A DNA stretch of 40,335 nt from an uncultured Rivibacter sp. (GTDB taxonomy: Bacteria; Pseudomonadota; Gammaproteobacteria; Burkholderiales; Burkholderiaceae). The stretch covers positions 1 through 40,335 of the forward strand of contig CAMLLU010000051.1 in assembly GCA_946480925.1 (NCBI GenBank). The letters run 5' to 3'. Below are positions 33,236 through 40,335 of this stretch, in pieces. The notes beneath the pieces were generated by a model. The model was not told the DNA's origin. It saw only the letters and a list, made by a program, of their open reading frames with translations, and did not search any database. Position numbers and translations under genes: made by a program. The stretch's first letter is position 1. Each line of letters opens with the position of its first letter.

Positions 33236-34684
33236 ATGAGCCGCATGAACCACTCCCCCGCCCTGCTGAAGCTGGCTACTGCGCTGACCGCCGCGCTGCT
33301 GGCCGGCGGCTGCAGCCTGATGCCCGCCTACCAGCGGCCCGCCTCACCAGTGCCCGAGGCCTACCCGGCCACACAGGCCCCAGCGGCCGAAGGCACGCAG
33401 GCCGCGGCCAACATCGACTGGCACGACTTCTACGCCGACCCCAAGCTGCGCCAGGTGGTCGAGCTGGCGCTGGCCAACAACCGCGACCTGCGCGTGGCGG
33501 TGCTCAACATCGAGTCGGCCCGCGCCACCTACCGCATCCAGCGCGCCGACCTGTTCCCACGCATCGCGGCCAGCGGCAGCGGCACCGCGCAGCGCACACC
33601 GGCTGCCCTGTCGCAGACCGGACAGGCCACCGTGAGCCACCAGTACAGCGCTGGCATCGGCTTCTCCAGCTACGAGCTCGACCTCTTCGGCCGCGTGCGC
33701 AGCCTCAACGAGCAGGCGCTGCAGAGCTACTACGCCACCGAAGCCGCGCGCCGCAGCACGCAGATCAGCCTGGTGGCCGAGGTGGCCAATGCCTGGCTCA
33801 CGCTGGCCGCCGACCGCGAGCGCCTCACGCTGGCCGAAGAAACGCTCAAGAGCCGCAGCGAAAGCCTCGCGCTCACGCAGCGCCGCTTCGACCTCGGCGC
33901 TGCTTCGCAACTCACGCTGAGCCAGGCGCAAAGCACGGTGGACAGCGCACGGGCCGACGTGGCGAGCTATCGCAGCCAGGTCGCGCAAGACCGAAATGCA
34001 CTGGCGCTGCTGGCCGGCACTGCGGTGCCCGACGCGCTGCTGCCCGAGCGGCTGAGCGATTCGCTGAACGCGCTACCCGATCTGCCGGCCGGCGTGTCGT
34101 CGCAACTGCTGGAGCGCCGCCCCGACGTGCTCGAGGCCGAGGCCAACCTGAAAGCCGCCAACGCCAACATCGGCGCGGCACGCGCGAACTTCTTCCCGCG
34201 CATCTCGCTCACCGCGTCGGCCGGCAGTGCCAGTGCCAGCCTGGGTGACCTGTTCAAGTCCGGCAGCGGTGCCTGGAGCTTCGCGCCTTCGATCTCGCTG
34301 CCGCTATTCGACGCCGGTGCGAACCGGGCCACGCTGAAGGGCGCCGAGGTGAGCCGCGACATCAAGGTCGCGCAGTACGAAAAGGCCGTCCAGACGGCCT
34401 TCCGTGAAGTGGCCGATGCGCTGGCCGCCCGCAGCGAACTGGGCAACCAGCTCGATGCGCAGACCTCGTTCGTGCGCTCGACCTCGCAGTCGCTGGAGCT
34501 TTCTCAGGCCCGCTACACGCGCGGGGTGGACAGCTATCTCGAAGTGCTCGATGCGCAACGCTCGCTGTACAGCGCGCAGCAGTCGCTCATCGCCACGCGG
34601 CTTTCGCGCCTTGCCAACAGCGTGACGCTGTACAAGGTATTGGGCGGCGGCTGGAAGGCAGGCACTTCCAGCACCGAAGGCTGA
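33236..34684 (+). CDS. RND outer-membrane factor lipoprotein (OprM/NodT family)
   Basis: A 482-residue TolC-like channel of the OprM family. The lipoprotein signal ends [15 protein letters not shown] (lipobox Cys near residue 24). Two repeated coiled-coil halves follow, with [30 protein letters not shown] and [27 protein letters not shown] as equivalent motifs, and the C-terminal [28 protein letters not shown]. The ATG at 33236 is preferred over ATG 33206 because it has a CGGAG site and fits signal length. It completes a tripartite pump. Confidence 0.95.
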   Translation: MSRMNHSPALLKLATALTAALLAGGCSLMPAYQRPASPVPEAYPATQAPAAEGTQAAANIDWHDFYADPKLRQVVELALANNRDLRVAVLNIESARATYRIQRADLFPRIAASGSGTAQRTPAALSQTGQATVSHQYSAGIGFSSYELDLFGRVRSLNEQALQSYYATEAARRSTQISLVAEVANAWLTLAADRERLTLAEETLKSRSESLALTQRRFDLGAASQLTLSQAQSTVDSARADVASYRSQVAQDRNALALLAGTAVPDALLPERLSDSLNALPDLPAGVSSQLLERRPDVLEAEANLKAANANIGAARANFFPRISLTASAGSASASLGDLFKSGSGAWSFAPSISLPLFDAGANRATLKGAEVSRDIKVAQYEKAVQTAFREVADALAARSELGNQLDAQTSFVRSTSQSLELSQARYTRGVDSYLEVLDAQRSLYSAQQSLIATRLSRLANSVTLYKVLGGGWKAGTSSTEG

Positions 34685-34686
34685 AC

Positions 34687-36081
34687 ATGGGCTGGCAACA
34701 CCTGGTGGCCGCGTCAGCCCTCGTGCTGCTCTCGGCTTGCTCCACCACGCGGCCCTGGATCAACCAGCCGATCCAGCCCGACTCACCGCCAGCGGTGAGT
34801 CCGCTCGACGGCCCGGCCCCCAGGACGGTGGGACATGGCCCCTCGTCCATCGCCGTGGCGCTCACGCTCTCGGGCGGCGGCGCACGCGCCGCGGCCTTCG
34901 GCCTGGGCGTGCTCGACGAGTTGAAGGCCACCCGCTTCCGCTGGGAAGGCCACGAGACCACGCTGCTCGATTCGGTGGAGCTGATCAGCGGCGTGTCGGG
35001 CGGCAGCGTGCTGGCCAGCTACTACGCGGCCTTCGGCGACGCCGCGCTCACGAACTTCGAGCGCGACTTCCTGCTTACCAACTTCCAGGCCAGCCTGATC
35101 GGCCAGGTGCTGTCGCCGGCCACACAGTACCGGCTGAGTTCGCCGTGGGTGGGGCGCAGCAACGTGTTCGCAGAACAGCTCGACGAGAAGGTGTTCCGCG
35201 GCATGACCTTCGGCGAGCTGCTGGCCAGGCGACCGCGCCCGCAGCTGCTCGTCACGGCCACCGACCTCACCACCGGCGCGCCGTTCGAGTTCACGCCCGA
35301 TCAGTTCGCGCTCATCTGCTCAGACCTCAACAGCGTGCCGCTGTCGTTCGCGGTGGCGGCCTCGTCGGCCGTGCCCGTGCTGCTGAGCCCGATGACGCTG
35401 CGCAACTATGCCGGCAGCTGCCCGCAGTCGGCACAGGTGGCCGGGGCCGTGGAAGGCGAGCGCAACGCCACCGCCCACATGCTGCAGGCCAAGATGCAGA
35501 GCTATCTCGACGTGCAGGCACGGCCCTACCTGCATCTGGTGGACGGCGGCCTGGCCGACAACCTCGGCGTGCGCGGGCTGCTCGACCGCTCGATCGCCCG
35601 CGGCTCGCTGGACGCGGGCTTTCGCGGCGTGCCTGCGCATTCGTTTCGCAAGCTCGTGCTGATCAGCGTGAACTCCGAGCGCGACACCGCCGAGCGCATC
35701 GACGAAAGCGACCGCGTGCCCAGCACGGCCCAGGTGCTCGACGCGCTGGTGTTCGGTGCCGGCTCGCGGGCCACGCAGGAAACCCTGGCCGTGATGGCCG
35801 ACCACTCGCGCCGCTGGGCGCAGGAGCTCATGGCCGTGCGCGGCCGCCCGGGCAGCCCGTTCGCGCCCGATGCGCAGCTGCACGTGGTGAGCGTGAGCCT
35901 GCGCGAACTGCGCGACGCGCATCAGCGCCACGGTCTGCTGCAAGTGCCCACGGCGCTGACCATCGTGCCCCTGCAGGTGCGCCAGCTGCGCGAGGCCGGG
36001 CGCCAGGCGCTGCGTGAATCGAAAGAGTTCGAGGCGCTGCGCAAAAGCCTCGGCGCGCCGGAACTCGAGCCCCGGCACTGA
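34687..36081 (+). CDS. Patatin-like phospholipase, lipoprotein
   Basis: A 464-residue protein. The signal peptide ends LLSACSTT (lipobox Cys18). The patatin core shows the oxyanion loop LSGGGARAAAFGLGVL (about 61-76), the nucleophile elbow GVSGGS with Ser104, and the catalytic Asp286 in LVDGGLADN, so the dyad is complete. The family hydrolyses acyl esters of phospholipids. Attached to a membrane on the periplasmic side, it could act in lipid turnover. It starts two bases after the outer-membrane-factor stop, so it is co-transcribed with the pump; this association is unusual. The C-terminal 100 residues show no known domain. Confidence 0.9.
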   Translation: MGWQHLVAASALVLLSACSTTRPWINQPIQPDSPPAVSPLDGPAPRTVGHGPSSIAVALTLSGGGARAAAFGLGVLDELKATRFRWEGHETTLLDSVELISGVSGGSVLASYYAAFGDAALTNFERDFLLTNFQASLIGQVLSPATQYRLSSPWVGRSNVFAEQLDEKVFRGMTFGELLARRPRPQLLVTATDLTTGAPFEFTPDQFALICSDLNSVPLSFAVAASSAVPVLLSPMTLRNYAGSCPQSAQVAGAVEGERNATAHMLQAKMQSYLDVQARPYLHLVDGGLADNLGVRGLLDRSIARGSLDAGFRGVPAHSFRKLVLISVNSERDTAERIDESDRVPSTAQVLDALVFGAGSRATQETLAVMADHSRRWAQELMAVRGRPGSPFAPDAQLHVVSVSLRELRDAHQRHGLLQVPTALTIVPLQVRQLREAGRQALRESKEFEALRKSLGAPELEPRH

Positions 36082-36111
36082 GCGGGGCCGGTTCCGTTCC
36101 GCAAGGCAGGC

Positions 36112-36744
36112 TCAGAGCCTGCGCTCCGGGCCCGAGGCTTCGTGGTCGACGCAGCACGTCAGCGCTTCGGCCTCCTGCTTGCCCGTGCTGACGTAGACGT
36201 GCCCGACCGAGCTGTCGAAGTACAGGCTGTCGCCCGGGTTGAGCGAGAAGACCTTGCCGTCTTCGAAGCGCAGCTCGAGCGAGCCTCGCAGAACGAACAC
36301 GAATTCCTCGCCGGCATGGCGGATGTAGTCGGCAAAGTCCTTCGGTGATCTCGCGTGGATGCGGGCGAGCATGGGCACCATGCGCTTGCCCGCCAGGTGG
36401 TTGGCCAGCATGCCGTATTCATAGTTCGGCGTGTCGTAGACGACCTGCCTGCCCCACGCGGTGAACGCCGGTGCCATGGGGCCGGCCGGCGGCTGGCCGA
36501 AGACCGCGGAGAGATCGAGCTGCAGCGCGCGGGCTAGCGCGGCGAACTTGTCGTAGGTCAGCGCGATCTCGCCGCGCTCGGCCTTCGAGATGGTCGACAC
36601 GGCCACGCCGGATTGCGCCGACAGCTGCACCAAGGTGAGTTCGCGCGCCTTGCGCGCTTCACGCAGCCGCGCTCCCACCGCCCCATGGCCGGCCAAGCCA
36701 GGCTGCGGCAGGTCCATGGAGGCTTGGGGGCGGGGCTTTGGCAT
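36112..36744 (-). CDS. XRE-family regulator with C-terminal cupin domain
   Basis: A 210-residue protein. The helix-turn-helix spans about 20-75 (LREARKARELTLVQLSAQSGVAVSTISKAERGEIALTYDKFAALARAL). The cupin domain spans about 130-200 (HAGEEFVFVLRGSLELRFEDGKVFSLNPGDSLYFDSSVGHVY). This MerR-like small-molecule/HTH layout is typical of regulators of amino-acid or polyamine catabolism genes. ATG 36744 is used; ATG 36717 is also possible. It is divergent from the DadA-like gene with a palindromic operator between, so that gene is its likely target. Convergent with the patatin gene, 30 bp apart. Confidence 0.9.
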   Translation of the reverse strand: MPKPRPQASMDLPQPGLAGHGAVGARLREARKARELTLVQLSAQSGVAVSTISKAERGEIALTYDKFAALARALQLDLSAVFGQPPAGPMAPAFTAWGRQVVYDTPNYEYGMLANHLAGKRMVPMLARIHARSPKDFADYIRHAGEEFVFVLRGSLELRFEDGKVFSLNPGDSLYFDSSVGHVYVSTGKQEAEALTCCVDHEASGPERRL

Positions 36745-36786
36745 GGGGACAAGCAGACAGTACGGTTTGCGCAAATTGTCGCATGA

Positions 36787-36808
36787 GAGAATTCTCGTAT
36801 GTGAGAAT
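36787..36808. promoter_or_regulatory. Palindromic operator between the XRE-cupin and DadA-like genes
   Basis: Two overlapping inverted repeats share arms: gagaattctc (36787-36796, perfect 10-bp palindrome) and attctc-N6-gagaat (36791-36808). Three gagaa-type half-sites within 22 bp, midway between divergent start codons, make it the likely binding site of the XRE-cupin protein. Confidence 0.65.
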
Positions 36809-36839
36809 CACTCCATCAGATCCTTGCAAGGCGGTACCC

Positions 36840-38072
36840 ATGAAGTTCGACGCGATGGTCCTGGGTGCAGGCATGGTGGGCACGGCCACCGCACTGCACT
36901 TGCAGCAGCGCGGCATGTCGGTCGCGTTGATAGACCGCAAGCTGCCCGGCAGCGAAACGTCCTTCGGCAACGCGGGGCTCATCCAGCAGGACGCCTTCTA
37001 CCCCTACGCCTTTCCCCGCGAGCTCGCGCAGATCGTTCGTTACGCAGCGAACCGCTCGATCGACGTGCGTTACCACTGGCGTGCACTGCCCCGGCTTGCG
37101 CCTTTCCTGCTCCGGTACTGGTATCACTCGCAGCCCGCACGCCACGCGGCCATCGCGCGCTCGTACGCCACGCTGGTCGAGCATTGCGCCAGCGAACACC
37201 GTGCGCTGGCCGAGGCAGCCGGCAGCAGCGCCTTGCTGCGCCCTGGCGGCTGGCTGAAGGTCTTTCGCACCGAAAACAAACTCGCGAGCGAGCTGCTCAC
37301 CGCACAGCGCTGGCATGCGGAATTCGGCCTGGCGTTCGAGCCGCTCGACGCGCGGCGGCTGCGGGAGCTCGAGCCCAGCCTCGGCCCCGCGCTGTGCGGG
37401 GGCCTGCGCTACACCTCGTCCTTTTCCGTGGCGGATCCGCAGGCGCTGGTGCAGGCCTATGCCGGCCACTTCGAGCGGCTGGGCGGCCGCATGCTCATAG
37501 GCGATGCATCCACGCTCGCACCCAGCTGGAGCGTGGGCACGCAAGACGGCCGCATCGAGGCCGGCGCGGCGGTCATCGCCACCGGTCCATGGTCCGGCGA
37601 CCTTTGCGCCCGCCTCGGCTACCGGGTGCCGCTGGGCACGAAGCGCGGCTACCACATGCACTACGCCGCGCAGGCCGGCGCCACGCTGCGTCACCCGGTA
37701 CTCGATGCCGAAATGGGCTACGTGCTCGCGCCGATGGCTCGCGGCATTCGCCTCACCACGGGTGCCGAGCTCGCACACCACGATGCACCGGCCACGCCCG
37801 TGCAGCTGGCAATGGCTGAGCCCGTCGCGCGCGGCATCTTCCCGCTCGGTGTGCGCCTGGACCCGCAGCCGTGGCTGGGCTCGCGGCCCTGCATGCCGGA
37901 CATGCTGCCCGTCATCGGACCTGGCGGGCACCATAGGAACCTGTGGTTCGCATTCGGGCACGGCCACCACGGCCTGACGCTCGGGCCCATCACCGGACGC
38001 TTGATCGCCGAGCTGATGACCGGCGCGCCCACGGTCGTGGACCCGCGGCCCTTCCGCCTGGAGCGCTTCTAG
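36840..38072 (+). CDS. FAD-dependent oxidoreductase, D-amino acid dehydrogenase (DadA)-like
   Basis: A 410-residue member of the DAO family. The N-terminal FAD-binding motif is MVLGAGMVGTATALHLQQRGMSVALIDRK, then GSETSFGNAGLIQ (typical of DadA). The C-terminal part has GTKRGYHMHY, GIRLTTGAEL and the closing RNLWFAFGHGHHGLTLGPITGRLIAELMTG. It would deaminate a D-amino acid or related amine, passing electrons to quinones; the exact substrate is unknown. The ATG at 36840 follows AAGGCGG. Expression is probably governed by the divergent XRE-cupin regulator. Confidence 0.9.
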   Translation: MKFDAMVLGAGMVGTATALHLQQRGMSVALIDRKLPGSETSFGNAGLIQQDAFYPYAFPRELAQIVRYAANRSIDVRYHWRALPRLAPFLLRYWYHSQPARHAAIARSYATLVEHCASEHRALAEAAGSSALLRPGGWLKVFRTENKLASELLTAQRWHAEFGLAFEPLDARRLRELEPSLGPALCGGLRYTSSFSVADPQALVQAYAGHFERLGGRMLIGDASTLAPSWSVGTQDGRIEAGAAVIATGPWSGDLCARLGYRVPLGTKRGYHMHYAAQAGATLRHPVLDAEMGYVLAPMARGIRLTTGAELAHHDAPATPVQLAMAEPVARGIFPLGVRLDPQPWLGSRPCMPDMLPVIGPGGHHRNLWFAFGHGHHGLTLGPITGRLIAELMTGAPTVVDPRPFRLERF

Positions 38073-38131
38073 CCGCCTGCGCGAAGCGACCGGCACGCAC
38101 CGAACCACGTGCCGCGATGTGCCGTGCGAGC

Positions 38132-38163
38132 CCTGTCCGATGGCCCGTGATGGCCCGGACAGG
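38132..38163 (+). terminator. Hairpin after the DadA-like gene
   Basis: cctgtccg (38132-38139) pairs perfectly with cggacagg (38156-38163) around a 16-base loop that includes two direct atggccc copies. There is no T-tract, so termination is uncertain. Confidence 0.35.
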
Positions 38164-38252
38164 CCCTGCCCACGGGGCTGAAATCGAGACTGCCTCGCGG
38201 CTGGTGCACAATCCGCGCCGCCCAATCCAGGGTGAAGTAGAGAAATCAACGA

Positions 38253-38600
38253 ATGAACAAGGCTGAACTGGTCGAACTGATCGCTGGCGAACATGAACTG
38301 AGCAAGGCCCAAGCCGGCCGCATCCTCGGCACCGTGCTGGACGCCGTGGTGAACACCGTGAAGAAGGGCGGCACCGTCACGCTGCCGGGCTTCGGCACCT
38401 TCAAGCAGACCGCACGCGCTGCACGCACCGGCCGCAACCCGGCCAACGGCGAGAAGATCAAGATCGCCGCAGCCAAGCTGCCCAAGTTCTCGGCCGGCGC
38501 CGCCTTCAAGGCCGCCGTCGACCCCAAGGCCGCTGCCCGCAAGGCTGAAAAGGCCAAGGCCGCAGCTCCCGCCAAGAAGACCAAGAAGGCCGGCAAGTAA
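38253..38600 (+). CDS. HU-family DNA-binding protein with Lys/Ala-rich tail
   Basis: A 115-residue protein. Residues 1-90 are a complete HU/IHF domain (MNKAELVELIAGEHELSKAQAGRILGTVLDAV, TVTLPGFGTFKQTARAARTGRNPANGEKIKI, FSAGAAFKAAVD). The last 25 residues are a basic tail of Lys, Ala and Pro (KAEKAKAAAPAKKTKKAGK) resembling histone H1-like tails found on HU of Burkholderiales. It is a nucleoid protein that bends DNA. It is monocistronic, with a strong terminator 22 bp after the stop. Confidence 0.95.
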   Translation: MNKAELVELIAGEHELSKAQAGRILGTVLDAVVNTVKKGGTVTLPGFGTFKQTARAARTGRNPANGEKIKIAAAKLPKFSAGAAFKAAVDPKAAARKAEKAKAAAPAKKTKKAGK

Positions 38601-38622
38601 GCCGACCGTTCCAGGTCAAAAA

Positions 38623-38649
38623 GAAAAGGGCCCCACAGGGGCCCTTTTC
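38623..38649 (+). terminator. Rho-independent terminator of the HU gene
   Basis: gaaaagggcccc and ggggcccttttc form a perfect 12-bp stem with a three-base loop, followed by tctttt. The A-rich left arm means it could also work for minus-strand transcription arriving from the Rhs side. Confidence 0.92.
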
Positions 38650-38654
38650 TCTTT

Positions 38655-38754
38655 TGGTCTCAGCCCGTGTGTGTAGCCGATGCTGAGCTTGCGCCCCGAC
38701 GGGTAGGTGATGCCGATGAGCTTGCCGGCCGCATCGTTGCGTAGCCCAGCCAAC
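38655..38754 (-). pseudogene. Remnant of an rhs/YD-repeat gene
   Basis: On the minus strand about 30 codons read VSLAGLRNDAAGKLIGITY followed by PSGRKLSIGYTHG, a typical YD-repeat strand pair of Rhs proteins. A TAG lies just upstream in frame and the frame runs into the HU terminator downstream, so this is a fragment. The gene lies beyond the Rhs locus in the same orientation, as expected for a displaced rhs tip or an orphan module. Confidence 0.7.
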
Positions 38755-39008
38755 GAAACGCAGGTCTACATCGGAATACCGGAAGGCAGCGGAATAGAGC
38801 GCCCTGAAGCAGGGACGGCCTGCTGCAGCATCCGAAGAGGATGCCTCGCATCTCGCCTCGACTGTTGGCCAAAAGATCCGTCGCTGCAAGCGAATCACAA
38901 GGAACCCGCAATTTCTCGGTACCAGCGCGATGGGCAGGCGCTCATGAACGAATTACGCAATTGCTCGGATCGTAGGCGCTGCAGTGCAGCCCAGCCTCCA
39001 CGTCAACG
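38755..39008. other. Intergenic debris between rhs remnant and small gene
   Basis: Roughly 250 bp with no open frame showing coding character or family similarity. Lower GC in 38880-38990. It may be decayed coding sequence of an earlier Rhs toxin or immunity gene. Confidence 0.4.
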
Positions 39009-39242
39009 CTAAGGGCTTACCCGCTTGATCAACTCCAAGCCGGCTTCGGGCTCTTCATAGTGGATCAATCCGAGCGTCGGGAAGTTGATCAACACACCCC
39101 GCCTCAAGTGCGACCACTCGGCCTGCTGGTGAGTTGGGCTGTACTCGCCAGAGTCGATCGAGCAAACAATCACGCCACCGCAGTCTTGCCCTAGCCGGAC
39201 CTCGTCGCCCAGCCTGACTTCTTGTCCATCTGGATACTTCAT
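39009..39242 (-). CDS. Small protein beside the Rhs tip, candidate immunity protein
   Basis: A 77-residue protein starting MKYPDGQEVRLGDEVRLGQDCGGVIVCSIDSGEYSPTH, with a C-terminal RGVLINFPTLGLIHYEEPEAGLELIKR. It looks like a small beta-barrel (SH3-like) domain; similar short proteins occur near Rhs and other polymorphic toxin genes. No membrane segment or signal. It is the second small gene downstream of the Rhs C-terminus. Immunity is inferred from position only; the start ATG at 39242 has a modest TAGGG site. Confidence 0.65.
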   Translation of the reverse strand: MKYPDGQEVRLGDEVRLGQDCGGVIVCSIDSGEYSPTHQQAEWSHLRRGVLINFPTLGLIHYEEPEAGLELIKRVSP

Positions 39243-39292
39243 CGGTGAACCCTACGCCTCTCCGTGTTAGCGGATTTCAGGCCGAACAGTCG

Positions 39293-39469
39293 TCACGCTG
39301 GTCGATCACCATTGACTCCCATAGACATCTCGCACTTGCCAGCGTCGTAGTTCCATCGTCCTCCAAGGTCTAGGCAACTGTCGATCTTGACTTCCGTTCT
39401 CAACCACAGCATCAGAAGGACAACCAACACCAAGGCGATGGCAGCAAGCAACAGCTTTTTGAGATTCAT
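39293..39469 (-). CDS. 58-residue membrane-anchored protein, candidate Rhs immunity
   Basis: A short gene directly behind the rhs 3' end (12 bp gap). It encodes MNLKKLLLAAIALVLVVLLM as an N-terminal membrane anchor, followed by a small periplasmic part with SCLDLGGRWNYDAGKCE, whose two Cys could form a disulfide. The S/D-CLD-x-GG-x-W pattern recurs in small proteins encoded beside polymorphic toxins. The ATG at 39469 has a GAAAG site. An overlapping frame of similar length lacks any such pattern and is rejected. If it is the cognate immunity protein, the toxin would act in or from the periplasm. Confidence 0.65.
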   Translation of the reverse strand: MNLKKLLLAAIALVLVVLLMLWLRTEVKIDSCLDLGGRWNYDAGKCEMSMGVNGDRPA

Positions 39470-39481
39470 TGGGAACTTTCG

Positions 39482-40335
39482 TTAGTACCGTGGGGGTAAG
39501 CCGTTGGGTCTGTAGTACTCGCAAACAGCTTCGCACGGGATCACCGTGGTTACGCCACCATTTCGACCGTAGTGATTCGCGACTTGGTCCGCGGCGGAAG
39601 CGCTTGCTGGGTCACCCTTCCAGTTCTGGTCTGTCCACTCTCTGGCATCAGATACCACACACGCCAACTGCTGACCAACTGTGCCCCTCCGAGCTGCTTC
39701 ACAGTTCGCCTTGCAGTGAAAGTACTTGTCCGCCCCAATGGTGTTGGCTCGACGCATGTCGTAGTAGTTCCTGCCGAAATCCGTAAGCCCGCCTACAACT
39801 TGGTTGGGGACTGGCTGCGGAATCGGTCTTGGAGGTTGCGGAGTCCAGTTAGGCTGCGGCTGCCACGGCAGACCGTATAGGCCCAGGGGATCAACACCGC
39901 GCAATGGGTCGTTCTCCACATACACATAGGTGTTGATGCCACCAGCCAAGCCGATGGGGTCACTTTGCACATATCGGCCGACCGAGGCATCGTAGTCCCT
40001 GAAGTAGTTGTAGTGCAGCCCGCTTTCTTGGTCGAAGTACTGCCCCGGGAACCGCAGGTTCAGCGTGAAGGCGCCCAGGCTGTTCGGATCCGTCTCCGGC
40101 AGCGTGTTGCCGAACGGCTCGGCCAGCCAGCGCCATCTCGTCTGGTTGTTCGGGTCCACGACCAGCCTCGGCGCATCGAGGTGGTCGGCGTGGATGAAGT
40201 ACACGGTCGGTGGGTTGCTGCCGTTGGGCGTGAACACCGCGATCGGCGTGGCGCCCAGCCACACGTACTCCCGGATCGCCTGGCCGTTCTGGTCGTATTC
40301 CCCCAGCAACTGTCCGCCCTGGTCGTACACGAAGA
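39482..40335 (-). CDS. Rhs-family protein, C-terminal end with variable toxin domain (5' end outside window)
   Basis: The frame enters from the right edge and ends in TAA at 39482. It gives the conserved Rhs end: HADHLDAPRLVVDP, WRWLAEPFGN, FPGQYFDQESGLHYNYFRDYDASVGRYVQSDPIGLAGGINTYVYV, and the core end DPLRGVDPLGL. A Pro-rich linker (about 20 residues) and a variable domain of about 105 residues follow. The domain has DMRRANTIGADKYFHCKANCEAARRG, a VSDAREWTDQNWKGDP block and a closing PCEAVCEYYRPNGLPP; its conserved Cys, His and Asp residues may bind metal or form disulfides. I do not recognise a named toxin class. Two small candidate immunity genes follow. Confidence 0.85.
   Translation of the reverse strand, partial: FVYDQGGQLLGEYDQNGQAIREYVWLGATPIAVFTPNGSNPPTVYFIHADHLDAPRLVVDPNNQTRWRWLAEPFGNTLPETDPNSLGAFTLNLRFPGQYFDQESGLHYNYFRDYDASVGRYVQSDPIGLAGGINTYVYVENDPLRGVDPLGLYGLPWQPQPNWTPQPPRPIPQPVPNQVVGGLTDFGRNYYDMRRANTIGADKYFHCKANCEAARRGTVGQQLACVVSDAREWTDQNWKGDPASASAADQVANHYGRNGGVTTVIPCEAVCEYYRPNGLPPRY

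Noticed and set aside
39306..39536. A 76-codon minus-strand frame overlapping the 58-residue gene
   Set aside because: It overlaps the rhs end and the better-supported small gene, has no ribosome site and an Arg/Gln-rich product without pattern.

Overview
The window is high-GC DNA (low-GC patches only at about 22.5-23.6 kb and 39.0-39.8 kb) that looks like a betaproteobacterium of the order Burkholderiales. The reasons are the HU protein with a Lys/Ala-rich tail, the gene content and order of the type VI secretion (T6SS) cluster, the RND efflux operon and the IS3-family end. Genus is not determined.

Layout. (1) 1-260: right end of an IS3-family element, stopping 4 bp from the next gene's stop codon. 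(2) 265-22274, all on the minus strand: a T6SS locus. Read in transcription order it is tssA, tssB, tssC, hcp, a second divergent hcp, tagJ/impE, tssE, tssF, tssG, clpV (tssH), a TPR-methyltransferase, a glycine-zipper membrane protein with a DUF7079 partner (candidate effector/immunity pair), vgrG, and a loading module of DUF6484, DUF2169, an active-site-less ketosynthase-like protein and a DUF4150 PAAR-like protein. The module ends in a putative HNH-type nuclease effector followed by two genes of immunity families (SMI1/KNR4 and DUF3396). Sheath, tube, baseplate, ATPase and spike genes are present. The membrane-complex genes (tssJ, tssK, tssL, tssM) are not in the window. (3) 22275-23802: a small accessory patch with a GrpB-family gene and a Cys/His-rich small gene, bracketed by two copies of a roughly 135-bp repeat that carries the tssA 5' end and leader. 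(4) 23803-26354 (minus): a NarL-type response regulator translationally coupled to a membrane hybrid histidine kinase. (5) 26561-27351 (plus): a probable Mn2+ riboswitch (yybP-ykoY class) in front of a UPF0016/Gdt1-family Mn exporter, then a small gene of unknown function. (6) 28035-36081: a divergent TetR regulator and an RND efflux operon (adaptor, pump, outer-membrane factor) with a patatin-like lipoprotein phospholipase as fourth gene. (7) 36112-38072: an XRE-cupin regulator divergent from a DadA-like FAD oxidoreductase, with a clear palindromic operator between them. (8) 38253-38649: HU and its strong intrinsic terminator. (9) 38655-40335 (minus): an Rhs locus, with the 3' end of an rhs gene and its variable C-terminal toxin domain, two small candidate immunity genes, and a degenerate rhs fragment.

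How it fits together. The 265-22274 block encodes most of a contractile injection machine plus two candidate effector/immunity sets: one beside clpV (glycine-zipper protein) and one loaded through VgrG, DUF2169 and DUF4150 (HNH nuclease). The Rhs tip at the far end is a third polymorphic-toxin locus, and Rhs proteins are often T6SS cargo. The two-component pair next to tssA is a candidate regulator of the cluster by position only.
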